Below are positions 19,361 through 28,308 of a DNA stretch of 64,000 nt, piece by piece (position 1 is the stretch's first letter; every line of letters begins with the position of its first letter). A program made the position numbers and the translations under genes. The stretch spans positions 248,001-312,000 of the forward strand of contig NZ_CCYK01000007.1 in assembly GCF_000826105.1 (NCBI RefSeq), read 5' to 3'. Source of the DNA: Pseudomonas massiliensis. Lineage in GTDB: Bacteria > Pseudomonadota > Gammaproteobacteria > Pseudomonadales > Pseudomonadaceae. The notes under the pieces were generated by a model, which saw only the letters and a program-made list of their open reading frames with translations, was not told the DNA's origin and did no database searches.

Positions 19361-21087
19361 AGCTGGCCATTATCACCGCCTGCCCCAATGGGCGAATCTC
19401 CAGCGTGCTCAGCGCCCGGCTGCTGGACGGCGCGGCCCAGCGCCGTGGCTGGAGCACCTGCGTGGAAATCCACGACCCGCAGCATCCGGAGCGGCACTTG
19501 TCGCCCCTGAACATCGAGGAAGCCGACTATGTGGTGGTGGTCGCCACGGGCCCGGTGGAGCTCGAGCGCCTGCGTGGCAAGCGTCTGTTCCAGAGCACGC
19601 CGGCCGAAGCCCTGGGTAACGTGGATGCCTTCCTCGACCGCGCCCTGGACCAAGCCAGGCCCTACGCGCCACAGGCCTCACCGGAGGCGGCTTCCAGCGC
19701 CACGGCAAACCAGCGTCCGCGCCTCGTGGCGATCACCGCCTGCCCGACCGGTGTTGCCCATACCTTCATGGCGGCCGAGGCCCTGCAACAGGCCGCCAGC
19801 CAACTGGGCTACGACCTGAAGGTGGAAACCCAGGGCTCGGTGGGCGCCCGCAACCCCTTGGCCGCCGAGGACATCGCCGCGGCGGACGTGGTGCTGCTGG
19901 CCTGCGATATCGAAGTGGCCACGGACCGCTTCGCCGGGAAGCGCATCTTCCGCTGCGGCACGGGCGTCGCGCTCAAGCAGGCCAAGGCCATGCTGGACAA
20001 GGCCCTAGCTGAAGGCCGGATCGAGTCCAGCGGCGAAGGCGCCGCGCCCGCTGCCCAGGAAAAGCGCGGGGTGTACAAGCACCTGCTGACCGGGGTGTCG
20101 TTCATGCTTCCCATGGTGGTGGCGGGTGGCCTGCTGATCGCACTGTCCTTCGTGTTCGGCATCAGGGCGTTCGAAGAGCCCGGCACGCTGCCCGCCGCGC
20201 TCAAGCAGATCGGTGATGCGGCCTTCACCCTGATGGTGCCGCTACTGGCCGGGTATATCGCCTGGTCCATCGCTGACCGTCCGGGCCTGGCGCCCGGGAT
20301 GATCGGCGGCCTGCTGGCCAGTACCCTGGGGGCGGGCTTCATCGGCGGCATCCTGGCGGGCTTCATCGCCGGGTACAGCGCCAAAGGTGTCAGCCGCGCC
20401 GCCAAACTCCCCACCAGCCTGGAGTCCCTCAAGCCCATCCTGATCATCCCCCTGCTGGCGAGCCTGATCACCGGCTTGATCATGGTGTATGTGGTAGGCG
20501 CGCCGGTGGCGAACATGCTCGGCTCGCTCACCGCCTTCCTCAACAGCATGGGCACCGCCAATGCCGTCCTGCTGGGTATCCTGCTGGGCGGAATGATGTG
20601 CGTGGACTTGGGTGGCCCCATCAACAAGGCTGCCTATGCATTCTCGGTCGGGCTGCTGGCCGACCAGACCACTGGCCCCATGGCCGCGACCATGGCCGCG
20701 GGGATGGTGCCGCCCATTGGCCTGGGCCTTGCTAGCCTGCTGGCGCGGAGCAAGTTCGCCCAGGCCGAGCGGGAAGCGGGCAAGGCGGCGATGGTACTGG
20801 GGCTGTGCTTCATCTCCGAAGGCGCCATTCCGTTCGCCGCCAAGGACCCGCTGCGGGTCATCCCAGCCTCCATGGTCGGCGGCGCCCTAACTGGCGCGCT
20901 GTCCATGTACTTCGGCTGCAAGCTGGTGGCGCCCCACGGCGGCCTGTTCGTGCTGTTGATCCCCAACGCCATGAACCATGCCCTGCTGTACCTGCTGGCG
21001 ATCCTGGCGGGCAGCCTGCTCACCGCCGTGGTGTACGCGGTGCTCAAGAAAGCCGAGGGGGGCGAACTGGTGGTGTCGCCTTCCTGA
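19357..21087 (+). CDS. fruA: PTS fructose permease EIIB'BC
   Basis: Inner-membrane fructose transporter that phosphorylates its substrate to fructose 1-phosphate. It has 576 residues: a degenerate IIB' domain (1-100, with ITACPNGRI in place of the active loop), the active IIB (about 122-225, with phospho-Cys in ITACPTGVAHTFMAAEAL) and a membrane IIC domain from about 245 with VSFMLPMVVAGGLL and the GAIPFAAKDPLRVIP motif. Its last 50 codons and downstream sequence recur beyond the TRAP operon at 24383-24629. Confidence 0.97.
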   Translation: MKLAIITACPNGRISSVLSARLLDGAAQRRGWSTCVEIHDPQHPERHLSPLNIEEADYVVVVATGPVELERLRGKRLFQSTPAEALGNVDAFLDRALDQARPYAPQASPEAASSATANQRPRLVAITACPTGVAHTFMAAEALQQAASQLGYDLKVETQGSVGARNPLAAEDIAAADVVLLACDIEVATDRFAGKRIFRCGTGVALKQAKAMLDKALAEGRIESSGEGAAPAAQEKRGVYKHLLTGVSFMLPMVVAGGLLIALSFVFGIRAFEEPGTLPAALKQIGDAAFTLMVPLLAGYIAWSIADRPGLAPGMIGGLLASTLGAGFIGGILAGFIAGYSAKGVSRAAKLPTSLESLKPILIIPLLASLITGLIMVYVVGAPVANMLGSLTAFLNSMGTANAVLLGILLGGMMCVDLGGPINKAAYAFSVGLLADQTTGPMAATMAAGMVPPIGLGLASLLARSKFAQAEREAGKAAMVLGLCFISEGAIPFAAKDPLRVIPASMVGGALTGALSMYFGCKLVAPHGGLFVLLIPNAMNHALLYLLAILAGSLLTAVVYAVLKKAEGGELVVSPS

Positions 21088-21187
21088 TGCCGCACGGGCC
21101 GGCTTGGAAAACACGAGCCGGCCTGCACGAAGTTGTCATCTTGATTCCGTCCAGTGGCGCCTTCCTGCCCGGCCAGGAACCACATAG
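20941..21187 (+). repeat. direct repeat copy A: fruA 3' end plus downstream sequence
   Basis: This stretch (the last 49 codons of fruA, the terminator hairpin and about 65 further bases) recurs at 24383-24629 at roughly 90% identity by eye. At its far end copy A reads AGGAACCACATAG where copy B has the phoD ribosome site and start, AGGAGCCACACATG. Copy A therefore still carries a decayed phoD start, which indicates that fruA and phoD were once adjacent. Confidence 0.9.
21097..21123 (+). terminator. hairpin after fruA
   Basis: GGCCGGCT and AGCCGGCC form a perfect 8-base-pair stem with an 11-base loop, 9 bases after the fruA stop. No clear U-run follows, so it may be a 3'-end-stabilising or bidirectional structure. 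It also faces the end of the convergent TRAP operon, and it is conserved in repeat copy B. Confidence 0.55.
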
Positions 21188-21270
21188 CGGCAGGTCTTGG
21201 CCACGACCGTTACCCAGTGTGCGGCCAATCGCGGCCAAGGCCTGCTGCTACCGGCATAGTCAGCACGTGG

Positions 21271-22551
21271 TTAGAGCACCACGCTCGGCAGCCACAACGA
21301 AATGGCAGGGATGTAAGTCACCAACATCAGCACCAGGAACAGCGCTATGTAAAACGGTAGCAAGGCCTTGACCGTGGCTTCGATGGTGACCTTGCCTACC
21401 GCAGCGCCCACGAACAGTACCGCGCCCACGGGCGGGGTTATCAGGCCGATGCCCAGATTCACCAGCATGATCATGCCAAAATGCACCGGGTCCACGCCTA
21501 TTCCCGCAATTACCGGCAGCAGGATCGGGGTAAGGATAAGGATCAGCGGGGCCATGTCCATTATGGTGCCGAGCATCAGCAGCATGATGTTGATGCACAT
21601 CAGAATCACGTAGCGGTTGTCTGACAGGGTCAGGAACGCTGTGGTGATCTTCGTCGGGATTTCCATCAGCGTGAGGATGTAGCCAAAGCTGGCGGCAAAG
21701 CCGATCAGGATCATCACGATCGAAACCGTGCGTACTGCCCGATGCATCAGTTTAGGCAGGTCGCGCCATTTATAGTCGCGATAGATGAACATGGTCACGA
21801 AGAACGACCAGAGCACGGCAATGGCGGCCGACTCCGTGGCGGTGAACACGCCCGAGAGAATACCCCCCAGAATGATGACCATGGCCATCATGCCCCAGAG
21901 CGCTTCGCCGGCGATTTTCAATGCCTGGCGCAGCGGTATCACTTCGCCCTTGGGGTAATTGCGTTTGCGCGCAAAGAGCATGCACAGTCCCATCATGACT
22001 GCGCTCAGCAGCAGCCCGGGCATGATACCGGCCATGAACAGCGAGGCGATGGACACCGTCCCGCCCGCGGCCAAGGAGTAAAGCACCGAGTTGTGGCTAG
22101 GGGGCGTCAGTAGCGCCTGCACCGACCCGCTGACAGTGACTGCCGTGGAGAAGTCCCGCGGGTAGCCATTGCGCTCCATCTCCGGGATCAGCACCGAGCC
22201 CACCGAAGCGGTGTCCGCTACTGACGAGCCCGAGATAGCCCCGAAGAAGGTGGATGCCACAATGTTCACCAGGGACAGGCCGCCGCGTACAAAACCGACC
22301 AGTACACCGGCAAATGCCACCAGCCTGCGGGACATGCCGCCCTCGGCCATGATCGCCCCGGCCAGCACGAAGAACGGAATCGCCAACAGCGAGAATTTGT
22401 TGACCCCGCCCGCCACTTGAATCATCAAGGCGTCGAACGGGATTTCAATCCACCAGGCGCCGATCAATGCCGACAGGCCTAGCGCAAAGGCCACCGGCAT
22501 GCCCACAAGGATCAGAAAGATAAAGCTGCCTAACAAGATAAACGCGTCCAT
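21271..22551 (-). CDS. dctM: TRAP transporter large membrane subunit (DctM)
   Basis: A 426-residue inner-membrane protein with about twelve helices, the ion-coupled transport subunit of a TRAP system. Family sequences are visible: GSSVADTASVGSVLIPEM, LTPPSHNSVLYSLAAGGTVSI, ESAAIAVLWSFFVTMFIYRD and LGIGLITPPVGAVLFVG. It follows dctQ with no gap and is the last gene of dctPQM. The whole operon sits between two copies of the fruA 3' end, convergent with fruA. Substrate unknown; the family takes up organic acids, commonly C4-dicarboxylates or sugar acids. Confidence 0.94.
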   Translation of the reverse strand: MDAFILLGSFIFLILVGMPVAFALGLSALIGAWWIEIPFDALMIQVAGGVNKFSLLAIPFFVLAGAIMAEGGMSRRLVAFAGVLVGFVRGGLSLVNIVASTFFGAISGSSVADTASVGSVLIPEMERNGYPRDFSTAVTVSGSVQALLTPPSHNSVLYSLAAGGTVSIASLFMAGIMPGLLLSAVMMGLCMLFARKRNYPKGEVIPLRQALKIAGEALWGMMAMVIILGGILSGVFTATESAAIAVLWSFFVTMFIYRDYKWRDLPKLMHRAVRTVSIVMILIGFAASFGYILTLMEIPTKITTAFLTLSDNRYVILMCINIMLLMLGTIMDMAPLILILTPILLPVIAGIGVDPVHFGMIMLVNLGIGLITPPVGAVLFVGAAVGKVTIEATVKALLPFYIALFLVLMLVTYIPAISLWLPSVVL

Positions 22552-23079
22552 TCACGCCGCTCCTTCGCTTTCTTCAACCAAGTCAAAGCGCACCACCCGG
22601 CGGTGGCTCTGGTCGCCTAGAAACAGCTTTTCCAACACGAACACCAGGGTGATTACCCCACCGATTGGAATAGGCAGATAGGAAATCCCTACGCGCAGGC
22701 TGGGCATCTCGCCTATAAACTGGTTCCAGGTGTTAAGGCACAGCTTCAGGCCTTTGATCGCCATGAAGATACACACCAGCGCCATCAACAGCTGTACCAG
22801 GATCGCGGCGCCACGGCGCAGGCCGGGCTGCATTAGATCAACGGCCATGCTCACCGCCATGTGTGCGCCGGCTCGGTAGCTGGCCGCCGCGCCGAAGAAG
22901 GTGAACACCACCATTAGCAGGATCGCCGTTGGTTCAGGCCAGCTGGAGCCAGACCCAAGGACGTATCGAGCGAAAATACCCCATGGAATGATCAGTGCCA
23001 TGGCCAGCATCGACAGGCCAGCCACACCGATGCAGAGGCCATAGAGTGCGTCGTTAAACCGTAGAATCGTATTTTTCAT
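22552..23079 (-). CDS. dctQ: TRAP transporter small membrane subunit (DctQ)
   Basis: A 175-residue membrane protein with four hydrophobic helices (about 14-36, 48-70, 88-108 and 132-155), including YVLGSGSSWPEPTAILLMVVFTFFGAA, typical of DctQ subunits. It ends one base before dctM begins and follows dctP by 64 bases. In these systems DctQ bridges the binding protein and the large subunit. Confidence 0.9.
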   Translation of the reverse strand: MKNTILRFNDALYGLCIGVAGLSMLAMALIIPWGIFARYVLGSGSSWPEPTAILLMVVFTFFGAAASYRAGAHMAVSMAVDLMQPGLRRGAAILVQLLMALVCIFMAIKGLKLCLNTWNQFIGEMPSLRVGISYLPIPIGGVITLVFVLEKLFLGDQSHRRVVRFDLVEESEGAA

Positions 23080-23143
23080 GGGCTCACCACCGCTCCAGCA
23101 AGCGGGCGTTCACCCGCTTACCAAAGCATTTTTGCTGGAGAAG

Positions 23144-24127
23144 TTATTTGACGGCTTCGATGCGAGTGATCAGGTCGGCATAGGGCGCGCCGTACTTGCT
23201 ACGTACCTGGGCGGTGGCATCGTAGAAGGCTTTCTTCTGCTCAGGGCTGAGGGTAATGAACTCAACGCCAGCTGCTTTGAGCTTGGCTTCGCTTTCCGCG
23301 GACTTCTTGTCCCAGAGCACGCGCTCTTCGGCCTGGGCTTCCATGGCGAGCTTCTTCACCAGCGCCTGTTGATCAGGGCTGAGTTTGTTCCAGGTGACCT
23401 TGGAGATAACCACCGGTTCCGGCAGGATCAAGTGCTCGGTCAGGGTATAGAACTTGGCGTTCTGGTAGTGGTTGTGCTCGAGCATGGTCGGTGGATTGTT
23501 CTCGGCGCCGTCGATCACGCCGGTCTGCAAGGCGCTGAAGATTTCGCCTGTGGCCATGGCGATACCGTTGCCGCCCATGGCATTGACGGTGTCGATGAAG
23601 ACCGGATTCCCCTGAACGCGGATCTTCATGCCTTTAAGGTCGGCAATATCGCGCACCGGCTTTTTGGTATAGAGATTACGGGTGCCCCCGTCCATCCACG
23701 CTAGCGCCACCAGGTTGAATTGGGAGTTGGTGATCTTGTCGAGGATTTCCTGGCCGATATCTCCATCGATCACCTTCCGCATATGAGCGTGGTCACGGAA
23801 GATAAACGGCAGGTTGAACACGTTAACGTCGGGTACGACCGGCCCTACGATCCCCAGGCTCACCCGGGTCATCTGCACCGCATTGGCCTGGACTTGCTCG
23901 ACGACTTCTTTTTCGGACCCCAGTACGCCACCAGCGAACATCTTGAAGCTGATCTCGCCATGGCTTTGTTCTTCGAGCTTTTTTCCCATTTGCTGTTCAG
24001 CTACAACAGGCGGGTAACCCGCCGGGTGAACGTCCGCGAATTTGATCTTCACTTCTGCCATTGCCCCATTCGACAGGCAGAACACCAATGGAAGGGATGC
24101 GATCAGTAGCTTGCGTTTGAAGTCCAT
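23144..24127 (-). CDS. dctP: TRAP transporter solute-binding protein (DctP)
   Basis: A 327-residue periplasmic binding protein with a signal peptide ending near AMAEV (about residue 24). Family features: the FADVHPAGYPPVVAEQQMGKK N-lobe, GMKIRVQGNP, whose Arg normally binds the substrate carboxylate, and FSALQTGVIDGAENNP. These place it in the DctP family for organic acids. First gene of dctPQM. An inverted repeat at 24271-24286 upstream is a candidate regulator site, but no regulator gene is adjacent. Confidence 0.93.
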   Translation of the reverse strand: MDFKRKLLIASLPLVFCLSNGAMAEVKIKFADVHPAGYPPVVAEQQMGKKLEEQSHGEISFKMFAGGVLGSEKEVVEQVQANAVQMTRVSLGIVGPVVPDVNVFNLPFIFRDHAHMRKVIDGDIGQEILDKITNSQFNLVALAWMDGGTRNLYTKKPVRDIADLKGMKIRVQGNPVFIDTVNAMGGNGIAMATGEIFSALQTGVIDGAENNPPTMLEHNHYQNAKFYTLTEHLILPEPVVISKVTWNKLSPDQQALVKKLAMEAQAEERVLWDKKSAESEAKLKAAGVEFITLSPEQKKAFYDATAQVRSKYGAPYADLITRIEAVK

Positions 24128-24270
24128 GGCTATCTCCAGTGTTGTTATTGTTTTTCAGGTACAGCGGCAAAACGAGCCCAGCAACAGTGTCGGAAAGCGA
24201 GTGGGCATGCCCCCTGTCTCCGGAACGGCAAAACCTTCCGTGCCCAGGACAGCAGGGAAGCCTTCGAGCA

Positions 24271-24286
24271 AGATCATAGGTGATCT
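24271..24286. promoter_or_regulatory. candidate operator upstream of dctP
   Basis: AGATCA and TGATCT form a perfect 6-base inverted repeat around tagg, about 145 bases upstream of dctP. It resembles a dimeric repressor site. The rest of 24128-24382 shows no gene. Confidence 0.35.
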
Positions 24287-24382
24287 GTTGTCGTATGTCT
24301 TTATTTTCAGAAACTGCACAGATCAGGGTCTGTTTGAGTAGTCTTGAGACGAAGGTCAGGCTAGGTTGCCAACCAGACCGCC

Positions 24383-24629
24383 GGCCTGCTCGGGCTGTTG
24401 ATCCCCAACGCTATGCACCATGCCCTGCTGTACCTCCTGGCGACCCTGGCAGGCAGCATGCTCACCGCCCTGGTGTACGCGGTGCACAAGAAAGCCGAAG
24501 GGGGGCGAATTGGTGGTGTCGCCTTCCTGATGCCGCGCGGGCCGGCTTGGAAAAACGAGCCGGCCTACACGAAGCTGTCATCTTGATTCCGTCTAGTAGC
24601 TCCTTCCTGTCCGACTAGGAGCCACACAT
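24383..24629 (+). pseudogene. direct repeat copy B: truncated fruA 3' end
   Basis: Reading from 24383 the sequence translates as GLLGLLIPNAMHHALLYLL and onward, matching the fruA C-terminus with scattered substitutions and a one-base insertion near 24502 that shifts the frame. It has no start and lacks the first 520 codons or so. The downstream hairpin (24540-24565) is retained. The repeat then runs directly into the ribosome site of phoD, so this copy keeps the original fruA-phoD junction. Confidence 0.9.
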
Positions 24630-26187
24630 GCCCAACTTCCCCATCGCTCGCCGTCGCCTCCTGCAAGGCGTCGGCGCGGGCCTGCTGTTGCCCGGCCTGG
24701 CCCCTGCCGTGATTGCATCAGTGAACGACCGCCCCAAGGTCACCGACGGCGTGCAATCGGGCGACCCCCTGGGCGACCGCGCCATGATCTGGAGCCGCTG
24801 CGACCGGCCAGCGAAGCTGGTGGTGGAATGGGATACCCGAAGCACCTTCAACCAGCCGCGGCGGGTTACCTCGACGCTGGTCACCGCGCAGAGCGACTTT
24901 ACCGGGCGCGTTGAGCTGACCGGGCTGCCAGCAGGCCAGGCAATTTTTTACCGGCTGTGGTTCGAGGACGGCAATACCGGCGTGGCCAGCGAGCCCTGGT
25001 TCGGACACCTGCGCAGCGTGCCGGCCCAGGCCCGGGATATCCGCTTCGTGTGGAGCGGCGATACCGTGGGGCAGGGGTTCGGCATCAACCCGGATATCGG
25101 CGGTATGCGGATTTACGAAGCGATGCGCCTGCGCCTGCCGGACTTCTTTATCCACAGCGGTGACACCATCTATGCCGACGGTGTGGTCCCAGCGCAACTT
25201 ACCACCGAGAATGGGCGTATCTGGCGCAACCTCACCACTGAAGCCAAAAGCAAGGTGGCCGAAACCCTGACCGATTACCGGGGCAACTACCGCTACAACC
25301 TGATGGACGATAACGTCCGGCGCTTCAATGCCGAGGTGCCGCAGATCTGGCAGTGGGACGACCATGAAGTGACCAACAACTGGTCACCCAGCAAGCAGCT
25401 CGATGAGCGTTACCACACCCGAGACATCCAGCAACTGGTAGGCCCAGCGCGCCAGGCCTGGCTCGAATATGCCCCCATGCGCCCCCAAAGCGGAGACAGC
25501 GGCCGCCGGGTATACCGGCGAATCCCCTACGGGCCGACCCTGGACATCTTCGTACTGGACATGCGCAGCTACCGAGGTGGCAACGATGCCAACCTGAGCC
25601 AGGCCATGGACGCACAAAGCGCCTTCCTGGGACGCGAGCAGTTGGACTGGCTCAAGGCCGAACTGGTGGCCTCCAAGGCCCAATGGAAGGTGATCGCAGC
25701 CGACATGCCCATCGGCCTGGGCGTACCGGACGGTGAAGTCAGCCCCGGGGTAGGGCGCTGGGAAGCCATCGCCAACGGCGACAACGGCCCGGCCAAGGGT
25801 AGGGAACTGGAGATTGCCGAGCTGCTCGGCCACCTGCGGCGCCAGCAGGTGAAGAACACCATCTGGCTGACCGCCGATGTGCATTACGCCGCAGCCCACC
25901 ACTACCACCCGGACCGCGCCACCTTCCAGGATTTCGACCCCTTCTGGGAATTCGTCGCCGGCCCGCTGAACGCAGGAAGCTTCGGCCCCAACCCCCTGGA
26001 CCTGACCTTCGGCCCCGAAGTGGTCTTTCAAAAAGCACCCCCGGCCCAGAACACTTCGCCTTTTGCCGGTTATCAGTTCTTCGGCGAAGTGAACATCGAA
26101 GCCGCCAGCGGCGAGCTCACCGTTACCCTGCGTGATTTGGATGGGGTGGCGATATTTGAGCGTAAGTTGCAGCCTGAGGTGGGGTAG
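24628..26187 (+). CDS. phoD: alkaline phosphatase D family protein (PhoD)
   Basis: A 519-residue exported metallophosphoesterase. The N-terminus ARRRLLQGVGAGLLLPGLAP is a twin-arginine signal, so the folded enzyme goes to the periplasm by Tat. An N-terminal fibronectin-like domain is followed by the catalytic domain with WSGDTVGQG, FIHSGDTIYADG, WDDHEVTNNW and LTADVHYAAAHHY. PhoD enzymes hydrolyse phosphomono- and diesters, and many need calcium and iron. No Pho box was recognised. The last 32 codons have a diverged copy at 27997-28092. Confidence 0.93.
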   Translation: MPNFPIARRRLLQGVGAGLLLPGLAPAVIASVNDRPKVTDGVQSGDPLGDRAMIWSRCDRPAKLVVEWDTRSTFNQPRRVTSTLVTAQSDFTGRVELTGLPAGQAIFYRLWFEDGNTGVASEPWFGHLRSVPAQARDIRFVWSGDTVGQGFGINPDIGGMRIYEAMRLRLPDFFIHSGDTIYADGVVPAQLTTENGRIWRNLTTEAKSKVAETLTDYRGNYRYNLMDDNVRRFNAEVPQIWQWDDHEVTNNWSPSKQLDERYHTRDIQQLVGPARQAWLEYAPMRPQSGDSGRRVYRRIPYGPTLDIFVLDMRSYRGGNDANLSQAMDAQSAFLGREQLDWLKAELVASKAQWKVIAADMPIGLGVPDGEVSPGVGRWEAIANGDNGPAKGRELEIAELLGHLRRQQVKNTIWLTADVHYAAAHHYHPDRATFQDFDPFWEFVAGPLNAGSFGPNPLDLTFGPEVVFQKAPPAQNTSPFAGYQFFGEVNIEAASGELTVTLRDLDGVAIFERKLQPEVG

Positions 26188-26275
26188 GGAAGGGGGGGGC
26201 GTGTCAGTCTGCCGGCGAACGGTTGCTTATAGCTGGCCAGTAGGGGGGCCGATCTGGCCTCTGCCGCTCTACACA

Positions 26276-26337
26276 TTGATGCATCAACAAACACATGCAA
26301 TCATCGATTATGATGCGTAAAAACATCATTGTTGATG
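26276..26337. promoter_or_regulatory. putative vapBC operator/promoter region
   Basis: A perfect 12-base palindrome, TTGATGCATCAA, lies at 26276-26287, and a second inverted repeat, CATCA-ttgt-TGATG, at 26324-26337 just before the ribosome site. Further TGATG units lie between them. VapBC complexes usually repress themselves at such paired palindromes. Confidence 0.55.
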
Positions 26338-26344
26338 AGGAAAC

Positions 26345-26548
26345 ATGATGAGAACTACGGTGACGATTGACGACGAACTCTATAAGCGCGCCCTTGAACT
26401 GGCTGATCCCAGCATGGACAAGGCTGACCTATTTCGGGAGGCCGTAAAGACCTTTGTTCGCATTCAAGCAGCTAAACGCCTTGCCTCATTAGGTTCCGCA
26501 GCGCCGTCTATGGAAGAGGTCCCCCGCCGACAAGGCGATCTCAGCTGA
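26345..26548 (+). CDS. vapB: VapB-family antitoxin
   Basis: A 67-residue antitoxin with an N-terminal [18 protein letters not shown] ribbon-helix-helix and a C-terminal tail (MEEVPRRQG) of the type that enters the toxin groove. ATG at 26345 or 26348 is possible; GAGGAAA precedes both, with better spacing for the second. It overlaps vapC by one base (TGATG). It lies in the accessory segment between the phoD end and the phoD-like remnant. Confidence 0.87.
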   Translation: MMRTTVTIDDELYKRALELADPSMDKADLFREAVKTFVRIQAAKRLASLGSAAPSMEEVPRRQGDLS

Positions 26549-26916
26549 TGGATGTGCTGGTCGATAGCTCAGTATGGATAGCGCACTTTCGTAGCCGTAA
26601 TGAGGCACTGGTGGATCTGCTCGGCCACGATCGGGTGTTGATACACCCAATGATTCTAGGTGAACTGGCCTGTGGGACACCACCTGACCGGGTCAGAACA
26701 CTGGCTGACTTATCAAGCCTTCGCCATGGACAACAAGCTTCGTTAAGCGAAGCGCTGGATTTTATCGAGCGCCATCAGCTTTATGGCCTTGGCTGTGGGC
26801 TGATAGACATGTTCCTGCTCGCCTCGACGTTGATGTCAAAGGCTACCCTATGGACCTTGGATAAGCGTTTGGCGAAGCTGGCGGGCCAATTTGGGGTATT
26901 GCATACAACGCAATGA
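26548..26916 (+). CDS. vapC: VapC PIN-domain ribonuclease toxin
   Basis: A 122-residue PIN-domain RNase. The metal-binding acids are visible: D6 in VLVDSSVWI, E39 in LGELACG and the C-terminal LIDMFLLAST and LWTLDKRL Asps. VapC toxins cut initiator tRNA or rRNA; the target here is unknown. Translationally coupled to vapB. Base composition is less GC-rich than the neighbouring phoD, consistent with acquisition. Confidence 0.9.
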   Translation: MDVLVDSSVWIAHFRSRNEALVDLLGHDRVLIHPMILGELACGTPPDRVRTLADLSSLRHGQQASLSEALDFIERHQLYGLGCGLIDMFLLASTLMSKATLWTLDKRLAKLAGQFGVLHTTQ

Positions 26917-27166
26917 AGCCAGTTGTCGATGTAAGGTACCCATTAGGTTTTTACAGTCGTCGGCGTACTTGAACTGGCGAAGCTCAAGGTCGTTGGTAAA
27001 GCAGGCATCGCCGTGGAGCGATCTTCGGATTGAGCTGGAAGGCAACGGTCAATAGCGCAGCGCTGGTGGCTTTCTGGGAAAGTGTTTCAGCCTACGCCCT
27101 TGGATTTGCGAAACCCGCCCATATCAATTGCAGTATCTACCGCATTCGAAGGAAACAGCCTCCGCC

Positions 27167-27673
27167 ATGAACACCCAAACCGAAACCGCTATCCTCGCTG
27201 GCGGCTGCTTCTGGGGTATGCAGGATCTGCTGCGACGTTACCCTGGCGTGCTGCATACCCGAGTGGGCTATACCGGTGGCGACGTATCCAATGCGACCTA
27301 CCGCAACCATGGCACTCATGCCGAGGCTATCGAGATCGTCTTCGACCCCACGGTGATCAGTTACCGCAAGATCCTCGAATTCTTCTTCCAGATCCATGAC
27401 CCCAGCACCCCGAACCGGCAGGGTAACGACCTGGGCCCCAGCTATCGCTCGGCCATCTACTACCTGACCGACGAACAGCGTGAGGTGGCACTGGACACCG
27501 TGAAAGATGTGGACGCTTCGAAGCTGTGGCCAGGGCCGGTGGTGACCGAGATCGAGCCGGCGGGCCCCTTCTGGGAAGCGGAACCCGAGCACCAGGATTA
27601 CCTGGAGCGCATTCCCAACGGCTATACCTGCCACTTCATTCGGCCGAACTGGACCCTGCCGAAGCGCGGGTAA
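27167..27673 (+). CDS. msrA: peptide methionine sulfoxide reductase A
   Basis: Reduces methionine-S-sulfoxide in proteins with thioredoxin. It has 168 residues, with catalytic Cys14 in [33 protein letters not shown] and a likely resolving Cys in [12 protein letters not shown]. This is the short MsrA form; the long Pseudomonas form carries an extra N-terminal region. The ATG at 27167 gives the family start; an in-frame TTG at 27128 is less likely. It is isolated between vapC and a phoD-like remnant. Confidence 0.93.
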   Translation: MNTQTETAILAGGCFWGMQDLLRRYPGVLHTRVGYTGGDVSNATYRNHGTHAEAIEIVFDPTVISYRKILEFFFQIHDPSTPNRQGNDLGPSYRSAIYYLTDEQREVALDTVKDVDASKLWPGPVVTEIEPAGPFWEAEPEHQDYLERIPNGYTCHFIRPNWTLPKRG

Positions 27674-28308
27674 GGTGGGCAGGGGCTGGCGAGTCGCCCC
27701 TGGTATCGGGCTTAACGACCGGTCGCCGCTGATGTTAGGTGCGCCCCCACGCTGGCCGGCACTTTGCTCAGCGCCGGGTTTGCCATGCGCCACGCCAGCC
27801 ATGAAGCATTGATGGAGGAGTCGCGCTTGTCCGAGCAGCGGCTGGACCTCCATGCTTATAACCTTACCATCCTTACGAAGGTTACCGCGCTACCGGCGGT
27901 GCTGGCGCCAAACGCTGAACTGATAGAAGCGCTGCGCGAGCCGGTTCCTACAGGGCGCCGATTGCCTCTGGGAGTTCCGCCCGCTCCCGGCCAAAGGTGG
28001 ACACTGCACCTGCTATCGCCGAGCTGACCCTCACCCTACGCGGTTTAAATGGGATAGCGATATTCGAGCGCACGGTACAACCGGAGGTGGGACAGCGATG
28101 GGGAGCGCATGGAGATGTTCGGAAGATTGTGCTGCTCATGGATCAAGTCCGGGCCGGCCAGTCCCTATATCACTTATAGTAGGGATATAACTATCGGAAA
28201 GTCTCTCATGTTTTGCCGTTTTGGCCCGTTTGCGTCCCAAAACAGGGGTCTAGTCCTTTAAAAACCGGCTGCTGAAAAGCCATTCAATCCGTTCACCTGA
28301 GCACTGTC
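27674..28308. other. intergenic region with decayed sequence
   Basis: A weak hairpin (CAGGGGC at 27680-27686, GCCCCTG at 27696-27702) follows msrA and may act as its terminator. The middle holds no convincing gene; a frame at 27764-28027 has no ribosome site or family. The phoD-like remnant occupies 27997-28092. Further on, GTTTTGG (28218-28224) and CCAAAAC (28237-28243) form an inverted repeat before the next gene. Confidence 0.55.
27997..28092 (+). pseudogene. remnant of a phoD 3' end
   Basis: These 96 bases translate as 32 residues that align without gaps to the last 32 residues of PhoD (26089-26184), with 20 identical, including GIAIFER against GVAIFER and the terminal QPEVG. The stop codon is lost and there is no upstream coding sequence. 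The divergence is mostly at third positions and conservative replacements. It is therefore an old or foreign phoD end, not a fresh duplication. Confidence 0.8.

Noticed and set aside
21088..24627. TRAP segment as a transposon
   Set aside because: The flanks are direct repeats of fruA-phoD sequence, not terminal inverted repeats, and there is no transposase.
26848..27045. Small minus-strand frame downstream of vapC that includes LELRQFKYADDCKNLM
   Set aside because: It overlaps the end of vapC. The composition hints at a decayed fragment but nothing identifiable, so it is not called.
27764..28027. 87-codon frame between msrA and the phoD-like remnant
   Set aside because: No ribosome site, no family resemblance, and it runs into the phoD-like remnant in another phase.
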